Assembly (NCBI GenBank): GCA_023426125.1 | Contig: JAFABI010000029.1 | Location: forward strand, 16,095-80,094 | Direction: 5' to 3' | DNA: 64,000 bases | DNA from: Bacillota bacterium | GTDB lineage: Bacteria; Bacillota; Clostridia; Acetivibrionales; DTU013 | In this document: piece after piece, positions 1 through 7,405 of the stretch | Position numbering within the stretch: the stretch's first letter is position 1 | Layout of the letters: the number at the start of each line of letters is the position of its first letter | Notes under the pieces: generated by a model | The model's input: the letters and a program-made list of their open reading frames with translations, nothing else | Databases searched by the model: none | Told to the model about the DNA's origin: nothing | Position numbers and translations under genes: made by a program

Positions 1-2
1 AC

Positions 3-287
3 GAAGCTCCTACAAAATACAACGAAGAAGCTGCTGCCGTCAATTCCATTATTGCCGATGGGTGCATCATCGAAGGGACAGTTGAGAACAGTGTACTTTT
101 CCGGGGTGTGACCGTATGCAAAGGTGCGGTGATCAGAAACAGTATCGTCATGCAGGGCTCTCTGATCGGCGAGAATTCCCAGCTGGATTATGCCATCCTC
201 GACAAGAACGTTGTGATGTCCAGAGGCAGAAACCTGAAGGGAGAACCCAGCTGGCCCATTGTCATCGGCAAGAATGCGGTTGTCTGA
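3..287 (+). CDS. glgD: GlgD-like glucose-1-phosphate adenylyltransferase subunit, 3' end only
   Basis: The first 94 codons of the window read as the C-terminal left-handed beta-helix part of an ADP-glucose pyrophosphorylase subunit: hexapeptide-like turns (IIADGCIIEG, VLFRGVTVCKGAVI, LDYAILDKNVVM) end in a short tail WPIVIGKNAVV before TGA. The tail without the usual GlgC ending points to GlgD, the non-catalytic or regulatory partner of GlgC in Firmicutes glycogen synthesis. The 5' part, with the nucleotidyl-transfer domain, lies outside the window, so GlgC cannot be fully excluded. No T-rich terminator follows; a new promoter begins 35 bases downstream. Confidence 0.75.
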   Translation, partial: EAPTKYNEEAAAVNSIIADGCIIEGTVENSVLFRGVTVCKGAVIRNSIVMQGSLIGENSQLDYAILDKNVVMSRGRNLKGEPSWPIVIGKNAVV

Positions 288-321
288 TGTGCCGGCGTTG
301 ATATGGAAAATAATACTGCTG

Positions 322-350
322 TTGAGCATAAAGTATAACATTGGTATAAT
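322..350 (+). promoter_or_regulatory. SigA-type promoter for the 386 gene
   Basis: TTGAGC (322-327), 17-base spacer, TATAAT (345-350). It stands just after the glgD stop and 35 bases before the next start codon, so that gene need not depend on glg transcription. Confidence 0.6.
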
Positions 351-385
351 GGTATAGAATTTGGTGGGAAAGAAGGAGTGCGGAC

Positions 386-769
386 ATGTTAAGTGAATCC
401 AACTTCATTGCTAGAATGTCGGGGAGGAAGGCAGGAAGCTACTATATCGACTATACGGGCGCTTACAAAATCATTGAAATAGCCAAAGTGGCGGGCATGG
501 AGCCCTCTGCAGTCAAGGAGATCTATCAGAAAAACGGCGGAGTTTATGACGATTCCCAGGATGTGTATTACTTCAATAGCCTTGATGCGGCCAATAAGGT
601 CATTTCCGAAATCTGCGGCAATGTCCGAATCGACCGGAAAGGCAGGCTGATTTTCCTTACGGAAGCGGAAATCGAGTACTTGAGAAAAGCGCTGATCAAT
701 GAAGGAGGCAACAACATACATATCAGCAGCAAGGTGAAAGACGCCATATTCAAGAAATTGAACGGATAG
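386..769 (+). CDS. conserved hypothetical protein, 127 aa
   Basis: An AAGGAG site lies 7 bases before the ATG, and a good SigA-type promoter lies just upstream. The 127-residue product is soluble and mixed alpha/beta, with no signal peptide or membrane segment. The N-terminal half carries a Y-Y-I-D-Y motif and a helical stretch that might be a helix-turn-helix (about residues 27-50, KIIEIAKVAGMEPSAVKEIY). I do not recognise the family. It lies alone between glgD and an amino-acid transporter operon. DNA binding is a guess from the helix pattern only. Confidence 0.7.
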   Translation: MLSESNFIARMSGRKAGSYYIDYTGAYKIIEIAKVAGMEPSAVKEIYQKNGGVYDDSQDVYYFNSLDAANKVISEICGNVRIDRKGRLIFLTEAEIEYLRKALINEGGNNIHISSKVKDAIFKKLNG

Positions 770-914
770 ATGCCATCCTGTTGGACCATGTAAAATTATT
801 AAATTTTATATAATATTCAATATTGTAAATGGACAGGTTTTAATATAATATAGTTTTTATAAATACCACTTTACCAGAATGAAGTGGAAGAAACTACAAG
901 GAGGATGAAAAGGA

Positions 915-1715
915 ATGAGAATATTAATGAAAAAGAATCTTTTTGCACTGGCTGCTCTGGCAGTTCTTGCCGCATTTGTTTTCACCAGCTGTAACGCAAG
1001 CAATTCCAATGTACTGCGCGTAGGTGTGGATGATAGTTATCCGCCTATGGAGTATAAGGATGCGGATGGAAAAACCACAATAGGCTTCGACGTTGATGTG
1101 GCAAATGAATTGGCGAAACGACTCGGGAAAACAAAAGTAGAGTTTGTATCAAATGATTGGACCGGTATTTTTGCAGCGCTGGAAACAGATAAGTTCGACG
1201 TAATTATTTCTTCAGTAAGTATAAATGAAGAAAGGTTGGCAGAGCACTCCCTGACAGATCCGTATATAGCAAATAAGCTTGTTATTGTCACCAACAAGAC
1301 AAATACTGAAATTAAAGCGCCTGAAGATTTGAAAGAAAAGAAAGTCGGAGTTCAGGCAGGTACGACCTCCGAAGATTTTTGTACAGAGCTGATTGAAAAA
1401 GGGAATATGGCGGAAGCAAATCTTGGCACCTATCCTTTGGTGACACAGCCCTTCCTTGATCTTGATGCGGGTCGTATTGATGCAATTGTTGTCGATGTAG
1501 TGGTTGCAAAATATTATATAGCTAACAACAAGGATAAATACACTCTTGCATGGGAAAGCCCGGAAGCCGAGCCAATGGCATTCTGCTTCAAGAAGAAGGA
1601 TACGGAATTACGTGACAAGGCCAATGGGATATTAGTTGATATGCAAAATGACGGGACCATGAAAAAGATTTCCGAAAAATGGTTTGGTGAAGATGTTACA
1701 GCAAATTTGAAGTAG
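915..1715 (+). CDS. polar amino-acid ABC transporter, substrate-binding lipoprotein
   Basis: This is the extracellular binding component of a family-3 (glutamine/cystine/arginine type) ABC importer. An N-terminal signal ends in a lipobox (F-T-S-C, Cys26), so the mature protein is lipid-anchored. The core shows LRVGVDDSYPPMEY, then GFDVDVANELAKRLG, and a ligand-pocket region DVIISSVSINEERLAEHSLTDPY, all typical of SBP_bac_3. The start at 915 is favoured by AAGGAGG 10 bases upstream; the alternative ATG at 927 is further off. A 9-bp hairpin separates it from its permease gene, then the ATPase follows. The substrate cannot be read from sequence. Confidence 0.92.
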   Translation: MRILMKKNLFALAALAVLAAFVFTSCNASNSNVLRVGVDDSYPPMEYKDADGKTTIGFDVDVANELAKRLGKTKVEFVSNDWTGIFAALETDKFDVIISSVSINEERLAEHSLTDPYIANKLVIVTNKTNTEIKAPEDLKEKKVGVQAGTTSEDFCTELIEKGNMAEANLGTYPLVTQPFLDLDAGRIDAIVVDVVVAKYYIANNKDKYTLAWESPEAEPMAFCFKKKDTELRDKANGILVDMQNDGTMKKISEKWFGEDVTANLK

Positions 1716-1742
1716 AAGAAATTGATTTTGTGATATGTCTGA

Positions 1743-1773
1743 TGTGCCGGGCGACCTGGGGTTTCCCGGCACA
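1743..1773 (+). terminator. intra-operon hairpin between binding protein and permease genes
   Basis: TGTGCCGGG (1743-1751) pairs perfectly with CCCGGCACA (1765-1773) over a 13-base loop. No T-run follows, so it is more likely a 3' stabiliser or partial terminator than a full stop, which would let the binding protein be made in excess over the membrane parts. Confidence 0.55.
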
Positions 1774-1824
1774 TTGGAAGATAAAGATATAATATAGCAG
1801 CAAATATATGGGGAGTTGTTAAGC

Positions 1825-2481
1825 TTGGATTTTATCAACAGATTATTGGGTTATATGCCTGCACTACTTGAGGGTGCAATGTTTACTGTTTTACTTACAA
1901 TAATTTCTGTATTTTTTGGAGCTATATTAGGCTTATTTTTGGCACTCGGCCGATTGGCAAAAAATCAGATTTTGGATCGAATTTGTTGGTTCTACATTTG
2001 GCTTTTCAGAGGGACACCGCTTTTAATGCAGTTGTTTTTTATTTATTACGCTTTGCCAATGATCTATCCGCCTTTAACCATGGCAAAATTTCCAGCTGCA
2101 TTAGTAGCATTAAGTCTTAATTCTGCGGCATACCTTGCAGAAATAATCAGAGCCGCCATACAATCGATAGATAAAGGTCAGATGGAAGCAGCCAAAGCAC
2201 TTGGTATGAGTTATGGACAAGCTATGAAGCGAATTGTAATTCCGCAATCATACAGGCGGTTGATACCTCCTGTCGGCAATGAGCTTATCGCATTGCTTAA
2301 AGATTCTTCACTGGTTGCAATGATTGCTATGACAGAATTAATGAAAGTCACAAATCAAATTTCAACAAGGGAGTCCAATGCGGTGATTTATATTCCTGCC
2401 GCGGTAATATATCTTTGCTTGACAACTTTGTTTACTTATATCTTTGATAAGCTTGAAAAGAAATATTCCATATATGAATAG
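1825..2481 (+). CDS. polar amino-acid ABC transporter, permease
   Basis: HisM/GlnP-type inner-membrane permease of about 218 residues with several hydrophobic spans. The cytoplasmic EAA loop that docks the ATPase is clear (AAYLAEIIRAAIQSIDKGQ followed by EAAKALGMS and RIVIPQ), as is the N-terminal RGTPLLMQLFFIYY block. I place the start at TTG 1825: GGGGAG at 1810-1815 is 9 bases before it, while the longer TTG start at 1816 would abut the ribosome site. It is the middle gene of the binding protein-permease-ATPase operon. Confidence 0.9.
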   Translation: MDFINRLLGYMPALLEGAMFTVLLTIISVFFGAILGLFLALGRLAKNQILDRICWFYIWLFRGTPLLMQLFFIYYALPMIYPPLTMAKFPAALVALSLNSAAYLAEIIRAAIQSIDKGQMEAAKALGMSYGQAMKRIVIPQSYRRLIPPVGNELIALLKDSSLVAMIAMTELMKVTNQISTRESNAVIYIPAAVIYLCLTTLFTYIFDKLEKKYSIYE

Positions 2482-2497
2482 GGAGGTGCGTCCTGAG

Positions 2498-3253
2498 ATG
2501 ATGGTAAAAATGGAAAACGTGTGCAAATCCTTCGGAGCCCTCCAGGTGTTGAAAGGGATAAACTTTGAGGTTGCCAGGGGCGAGGTGGTGTGTATCATCG
2601 GACCCAGCGGTTCAGGAAAAAGCACCCTGCTCAGGTGTCTGAACCATCTTGAAAGGATTACCAGCGGCAGAGTGTTTATCGATGGTGAAATGATTGATGA
2701 AAGAGCTGACGGTAAAGACCAGCTCAAAATATCGCAAAAAAAGATTTCCGAGATTTGTACCGAACTGGGGATGGTGTTCCAGCGGTTCAACCTGTTTCCC
2801 CACATGACGGCGCTTCAAAACGTCATGGAAGCGCCTGTTACGGTTAAAAAGGTGCCGAAGCAGGAGGCGATGGAATATGCCGTCGGGCTTCTTAAGAAGG
2901 TAGGTCTGGAAGATAAGAAGGACGAATTCCCCTCCAGGCTTTCCGGCGGGCAGCAGCAGAGGGTGGCGATCGCCAGGGCTCTTGCAATGAAGCCCCAGAT
3001 AATGCTTTTTGACGAGCCTACTTCAGCCCTTGACCCCGAGCTTGTGGGTGAAGTGCTTGAAGTTATGAAGGATCTTGCCAGAGAGGGTATGACCATGCTG
3101 GTGGTTACGCATGAGATGGGCTTTGCCCGCGAAGTGGGCAGCAGGGTCATCTTTATGGACAACGGCGAGATCAAGGAAGAAGGCACGCCGGACGCAATAT
3201 TTACAAATCCGAAAAACGAAAGAACCAGGTCGTTCCTGCAAAAAGTGCTGTGA
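2498..3253 (+). CDS. glnQ: polar amino-acid ABC transporter, ATP-binding protein (GlnQ type)
   Basis: Cytoplasmic ATPase of the importer, 251 residues. Walker A is GPSGSGKST (about 35-43), the Q-loop is GMVFQRFNLFPHMT, the signature LSGGQQQR, Walker B IMLFDEPTSALDPE, and the switch histidine lies in VVTHEMGFA. GGGAGGTG lies 9 bases before ATG 2498; the longer reading from 2444 overlaps the permease and lacks a ribosome site. Compared with many GlnQ proteins there is a few-residue-longer linker before the Q-loop (ERADGKDQLKISQKKISEIC). Symbol by family only. Confidence 0.92.
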   Translation: MMVKMENVCKSFGALQVLKGINFEVARGEVVCIIGPSGSGKSTLLRCLNHLERITSGRVFIDGEMIDERADGKDQLKISQKKISEICTELGMVFQRFNLFPHMTALQNVMEAPVTVKKVPKQEAMEYAVGLLKKVGLEDKKDEFPSRLSGGQQQRVAIARALAMKPQIMLFDEPTSALDPELVGEVLEVMKDLAREGMTMLVVTHEMGFAREVGSRVIFMDNGEIKEEGTPDAIFTNPKNERTRSFLQKVL

Positions 3254-3302
3254 CCGGCATGGGGACAACTTCGCCTGGCGCAACGGGTACAGGGCGGATA
3301 AA

Positions 3303-4196
3303 ATGACAAGGAAACTTAAGGCAGATTTGCTGCTTTTGATTATAACAATCGTTTGGGGATTATCTTTTCCATTAATGAAAATTATCCTCGATTTTATGCC
3401 GTCGTTTGCATATCTTTCTTTGCGGTTTCTATTGGCGGCTTTTTTTCTGGCTGTGATTTTTCACAGGAACTTCAGGCATTTCAGCAAAAGAACCCTGCTG
3501 TTTGGCTGCATTATCGGAATTTTTATGTTTGCCGGTATGGCTTTGCAGGTAAATGGACTGTACACCACAAGCGCCTCCAATTCGGGGTTCATTACAGGCC
3601 TTAATGTTGTTATTGTACCTTTGATTTCTGCGGTGCTTTTGAAAAAGAAGCCGGACAGAGCTTCATTTATCGGCATCATTGTTGCATTTGCCGGGTTGTT
3701 TTTCCTTTCCGGCGGTCTAAACATGAATTTCAACCTGGGCGACTTTCTGACGTTCTTATGCTCTATATGCTGGGCTTTTCAGATTATTTTCATCGACAAA
3801 TTCACTGCAAGCGAAGATGCGCCATTGTTGGCAATTATCCAGATTGGCTTCACTGGGATTGTAAGCACGGGCGTCTGGATGAGTACCGGTTTTCAACCGT
3901 TTGAGTTCAATTCAACCGTTATCATTGTAATAGCGGTAACCGCAGTGTTGGGGACCGCACTGGCCTTCGGTGGACAGACCATCGCTCAGAAGGACACTTC
4001 ACCTACGCACACGGCTTTGATTTTTACAGCCGAGCCGGTATTTGCAGCCATATTTGCCATGATTATACCCAACATGGCTGGTGAAACCGAAAAGTTGGGC
4101 GTAACAACAATCATAGGGTGCGTTTTGATTCTAGCCGGTATGCTGGTATCGGAATTTAAACTGGGACAGCGGAGGAAATATGAAACCGCGCTGTAG
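3303..4196 (+). CDS. EamA/RhaT-family (DMT) transporter
   Basis: About 297 residues with roughly ten hydrophobic spans in two repeated halves, the drug/metabolite transporter fold. The first span begins LLIITIVWGLSFPLMK and the second half contains the typical TALIFTAEPVFAAIFA block. The start at 3303 follows a weak AGGGCGG site; much longer in-frame readings overlap the ATPase gene and are unlikely. The solute exported or imported is not predictable. It lies 50 bases after the amino-acid transporter operon and may be read from it. Confidence 0.85.
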   Translation: MTRKLKADLLLLIITIVWGLSFPLMKIILDFMPSFAYLSLRFLLAAFFLAVIFHRNFRHFSKRTLLFGCIIGIFMFAGMALQVNGLYTTSASNSGFITGLNVVIVPLISAVLLKKKPDRASFIGIIVAFAGLFFLSGGLNMNFNLGDFLTFLCSICWAFQIIFIDKFTASEDAPLLAIIQIGFTGIVSTGVWMSTGFQPFEFNSTVIIVIAVTAVLGTALAFGGQTIAQKDTSPTHTALIFTAEPVFAAIFAMIIPNMAGETEKLGVTTIIGCVLILAGMLVSEFKLGQRRKYETAL

Positions 4197-4202
4197 GGGC
4201 TT

Positions 4203-4238
4203 TAAAAAGACATGGACGCGCATCGCCGCGCGTCCATG
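4203..4238 (-). terminator. hairpin with T-run on the minus strand
   Basis: Perfect 11-bp stem CATGGACGCGC (4211-4221) and GCGCGTCCATG (4228-4238) with a 6-base loop. Read on the minus strand it is followed by TCTTTTTAAA, so it can end leftward transcription; on the plus strand there is no T-run. Its GCGC core also resembles palindromes at 7247 and 21069. Confidence 0.55.
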
Positions 4239-4244
4239 CAATTG

Positions 4245-4380
4245 TTGGGATACCAACCTGTACCGCCTTTAGGCAGCCCAGCTTCATAAGAAGTGGCCCC
4301 CGCAGTTTCAACGAGGCTGGTCGCAGATGCATCCCGGGTGGGAGATATGCTCGCTGTCTGAAAACCAAATCGGTACCCTG
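4245..4380. other. untranslated segment with self-pairing ends; possible small RNA
   Basis: No convincing gene is present. The ends pair with each other (GGGATACC near 4248 with GGTACCC near 4371, one bulge), and an inner 8-bp pairing CCAGCTTC with GAGGCTGG is seen. The inner helix needs a G-U pair on the plus strand and would have an A-C mismatch on the minus strand, which favours a plus-strand RNA; but the only terminator-like T-run is on the minus strand. No clear promoter was found. I do not recognise an RNA family. Confidence 0.25.
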
Positions 4381-4389
4381 CCTATTCAA

Positions 4390-4443
4390 AAAGGGACATT
4401 CCTCATCCTCAGAGCCCCGCTATTTGCAGAGGTGTGTCCCTTT
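4390..4443 (-). repeat. palindrome-ended repeat copy (GGGACA termini), possible leftward terminator
   Basis: AAAGGGACA (4390-4398) pairs with TGTCCCTTT (4435-4443); on the minus strand the far arm runs into TTTTT, so it could end the transcript of the 4478 gene. The termini (GGGACACACCT at one end, AGGAATGTCCC at the other) recur at 39417-39515, which marks it as a dispersed repeat. Confidence 0.45.
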
Positions 4444-4477
4444 ACCTCAGAGGAGGTGGGGGACATTTGCCGCCTCG

Positions 4478-5560
4478 TTATATTGCCAGGTCAATGTGCT
4501 GTATTGTACCTGCGGTGCCGTTTTCCCTTAAATATACGCCTGTTTTTGCAATTTCACCCTGCAGCTGGTTGCTGTTGTTCTTCAGGCTGAATGCGGTGTC
4601 CACATTTCCCAGGTAAATAGCTCCTACACCCACCTGTCCCAGCGCCAGAAGCTTATCTGTACCGTTTTCGTCTTTTGTCCAGATGCGCAGCTTGTCGTAA
4701 ACCGGATCATTTTCATCAATCCAGCCGTTGCTGTCGGAATCGTATTTGGCCAATTCATCAAAGCCGTTGCCGCTTTGGGGTCCAAAAAGCTCCGAGCCGT
4801 TATTGATAACCGCATCATTGTTGAGATCCAGTGCAAGAAAACCGCTTCCACCCGTGACAAAGGAAATCTGGTCCGCTGTCCCGTCGTTGTCCAGATCAAA
4901 GCTGTATTTCCGTTCGGTGAGGCCGGGCGCCGAGTTATTCAGGTTTATAACCAACGGGTCTACTGTGACTGCATCTCCCGCCCGCAAGGATATATCGGTG
5001 CGGGAAGCGAATTCCCTGCTCATGTTCAAATTCACCGAAAAGTTAATTTCCCTGCCGTCTGAAGTTTTAACCACGCCCTGAGCAGCAAAGGACATTTGCT
5101 GCTTTTCGTAGCGAGCCTCGTGCAGTTCGTACTCGAGCCCCCACCCCTGTCTTTGCAACGGCTGTGCACGGATAATCTGGACATTACTGTCCTTAAATGT
5201 TTTTTCCAGCTTCGCAGTGTCCGCCAGGATAAACTTGAATTTTTTGCCCGTCAGCGCTTCCAGCATTTTCTGGAGCATCAGGATTTTTCGTTTGTCACTT
5301 TCACCGGGTTCGAAGGAAATACCGGCTTCCTCTTCTGCGGCGCCGGTCTGGAGCTGCCCCTGCTTTTCCAGCCAGGCTTTGCCTTCTTCGGAGAGCTGAA
5401 GGGTATCTGCAGGAACGTCAAACAGACCGGATTTGTTTTCCTTTCCCTCAAAATCAGGCCTTCTGTCGCCGACCCACGTTTTAAGGGATTCTTCCCTATA
5501 GCTCCGCTCGATCTGAGAGCTGGATGCAGCCATCGCTATGGTTGAACTATCGATTCTCAT
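4478..5560 (-). CDS. protein with EF-hand-like calcium-binding repeats
   Basis: 360 residues from ATG 5560, chosen because AAGGAGG lies 8 bases upstream; a longer reading from 5647 lacks a site. The N-terminal 90 residues are polar and charged with no signal peptide. The C-terminal half carries Asp-rich loops of the D-x-D-x-D-G type (FDLDNDGTADQ, LDLNNDAVINNGSELFG, YDSDSNGWIDENDPVYD, followed by LRIWTKDENG), the pattern found near calcium-binding regions of large bacterial exoproteins. The cell location is unclear without a signal sequence. It is transcribed divergently from the LysM-GH18 gene. No enzymatic domain is recognised. Confidence 0.75.
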   Translation of the reverse strand: MRIDSSTIAMAASSSQIERSYREESLKTWVGDRRPDFEGKENKSGLFDVPADTLQLSEEGKAWLEKQGQLQTGAAEEEAGISFEPGESDKRKILMLQKMLEALTGKKFKFILADTAKLEKTFKDSNVQIIRAQPLQRQGWGLEYELHEARYEKQQMSFAAQGVVKTSDGREINFSVNLNMSREFASRTDISLRAGDAVTVDPLVINLNNSAPGLTERKYSFDLDNDGTADQISFVTGGSGFLALDLNNDAVINNGSELFGPQSGNGFDELAKYDSDSNGWIDENDPVYDKLRIWTKDENGTDKLLALGQVGVGAIYLGNVDTAFSLKNNSNQLQGEIAKTGVYLRENGTAGTIQHIDLAI

Positions 5561-5805
5561 AGGATACGCCTCCTTGCATAGTATGAGATAAAAATGTTTG
5601 ATCCCGGCAGACGCCGCCGTCCGTAGCTTAGATCCGCCGTGAGACACACCTCTTTAAAATTGTGCACATCTCAATTTTTATATCGGCTTCCTCAAGATGA
5701 AACTTGACAGGAAATAACCGATTTAAGACATTTCTTCGAATTTGTTCACATACCGCGGCATTGTGAAATACTGTAGTAACAGAAGAAAAAATGGAGTGAC
5801 TGCTA

Positions 5806-7218
5806 ATGCTTATCCATGTAGTCAAGCCGGGGGAAACACTCTGGCAAATCGCCGCTTCTTACCGTGTTCCGGTGAATCGGATGATGGACGTCAATCAGTT
5901 GCCGAATCCCAATGTGATACTGGTTGGCCAGTCGTTGGTCATACCCACGGAGGACTTCTATTATACCGTAAAGCAAGGCGATACCTTATGGAGGATCGCG
6001 CAGGCCAATGGTACGACTGTTCAAGTTATCCAGCAGGCGAATCAAATCACAGACCCTTCAAGGATTTACCCCGGACAGGTGTTGTATATCCCTGCTGTCA
6101 GGCACACGGTGGAGAGGGGCCAGACACTCTGGCAGATAGCGCAAAGATATGGTGTTTCCCTGGACAGACTGCTAAAGGTGAACTTTATTGAGAACCCAAA
6201 TCTTATCTATCCGGGTACAGTGCTGGTAATTCCGCGAAAAACCAGACCGGCCATCGAGGTGAACGGGTATATCTATCAACTGGGAGCGGATGCAGTCCCT
6301 ATCGTTAACGAGGATGGCAGATATTTAACGTATCTGAGCCCATTTGCATATAGAATCCGGGAGAATGGCGGGCTGCAGGCCATACCGGATGGGCCTGCCG
6401 TAAATGCGGCCCTTGCGAACAATGTCATCCCCATGATGTGCATAACGAACTTTACCGTAACGGAGCTGGGGGAAAATCTGGCGCATATCATCCTTGCAAA
6501 TCCGGCGGTTCAAGACAACCTCCTTAGAAACATATCGGGCGTGATGAACGAAAGACGCTACCGGGGGCTCAACATTGATTTTGAGAATGTGCTTCCGGCT
6601 GACCGCGAGCTTTATAACCGGTTTTTGCAGCGTGCGACAGACGCCATGCATTCCCAGGGCTTCTTTATTTCAACGGCGCTGGCTCCAAAAACCAGTGCGC
6701 AGCAAATGGGGCTGTTATATGAAGCCCATGACTATGCGGCTCATGGAAGAATTGTCGATTTTGTAATTTTGATGACCTATGAATGGGGGTATCGGCGTGG
6801 CCCGCCACAAGCCATTTCACCATTGAATGAAATCATCCGGGTGCTGAATTACGCCGTTTCGGTCATACCTGCAAATAAGATATTCTTCGGATTCCAATTG
6901 TATGCCCGTGATTGGCTGCTTCCCCACGTCCAGGGACAGGAAGCCGAGACCTTCGACATGCAGGAGGCTGTTGCCCGTGCTGTGGCGCATGGTGTGGCCA
7001 TCCAATACAATAAAACAAGCGAGTCGCCGTTTTTCCGCTATACCGATGCACAGGGAAGAATGCATGAGGTATGGTTTGAAGACGCGCGCAGCGCCCAGGC
7101 AAAATTCGATGTAGTCAAGGCTTATAATTTAAGAGGCATCAGCTATTGGGCATTGGGCTATCCGTTTCCGCAAAATTGGGTTTTGCTGGATGATAATTTT
7201 ACCATCCGGAAGCTTTAA
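5806..7218 (+). CDS. LysM-GH18 protein, spore cortex N-acetylglucosaminidase type (SleL/YaaH-like)
   Basis: 470 residues. Three LysM peptidoglycan-binding modules come first (about residues 2-47, 52-96, 99-143; each with the GETLWQIA or GDTLWRIA signature), then a glycoside hydrolase family 18 barrel. The catalytic region reads LNIDFEN with Asp258 and Glu260, the D-x-E motif of the SleL/YaaH branch. Related proteins hydrolyse spore cortex muropeptides during germination or sit in the spore coat. There is no signal peptide, as usual for proteins made in the mother cell. A modest GGAG site precedes the ATG. Fit with the gerA-type genes 8 kb away is functional, not operonic. Confidence 0.9.
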   Translation: MLIHVVKPGETLWQIAASYRVPVNRMMDVNQLPNPNVILVGQSLVIPTEDFYYTVKQGDTLWRIAQANGTTVQVIQQANQITDPSRIYPGQVLYIPAVRHTVERGQTLWQIAQRYGVSLDRLLKVNFIENPNLIYPGTVLVIPRKTRPAIEVNGYIYQLGADAVPIVNEDGRYLTYLSPFAYRIRENGGLQAIPDGPAVNAALANNVIPMMCITNFTVTELGENLAHIILANPAVQDNLLRNISGVMNERRYRGLNIDFENVLPADRELYNRFLQRATDAMHSQGFFISTALAPKTSAQQMGLLYEAHDYAAHGRIVDFVILMTYEWGYRRGPPQAISPLNEIIRVLNYAVSVIPANKIFFGFQLYARDWLLPHVQGQEAETFDMQEAVARAVAHGVAIQYNKTSESPFFRYTDAQGRMHEVWFEDARSAQAKFDVVKAYNLRGISYWALGYPFPQNWVLLDDNFTIRKL

Positions 7219-7243
7219 TAGGGAAGAGCGGGCAAGAGTGTCC

Positions 7244-7299
7244 TATAGGGTCGCGCATTGCGCGTCCGCATATGTGGGGATGGCCGATGGCCATCTCCA
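7244..7299. repeat. pair of short intergenic palindromes
   Basis: Two adjacent hairpins fill this gap: one centred on CGCGCATTGCGCG (about 7252) and one on GATGGCCGATGGCCATC (about 7290). No T-run follows either. A like pair with the same two core types occurs at 21003-21088, suggesting a REP/BIME-like family. Confidence 0.45.
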
Positions 7300-7347
7300 T
7301 AAAATTGTACTGGCATAATTCAATTCTGAAGTTGGCATAATGTAATT

Positions 7348-7376
7348 TTGCGAAATCGCCGTCCGTATGGTAGAAT
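7348..7376 (+). promoter_or_regulatory. putative addBA promoter
   Basis: TTGCGA (7348-7353), 17-base spacer, TAGAAT (7371-7376), 30 bases before the addB start. Confidence 0.45.
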
Positions 7377-7405
7377 TTATGTATTATTGAATTAAGGGGT
7401 GGCCT

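Noticed and set aside
5704..5732. TTGACA at 5704 as promoter of the LysM-GH18 gene
   Set aside because: No acceptable -10 is found at 16-18 bases; a sporulation sigma factor promoter is more likely but could not be fixed.
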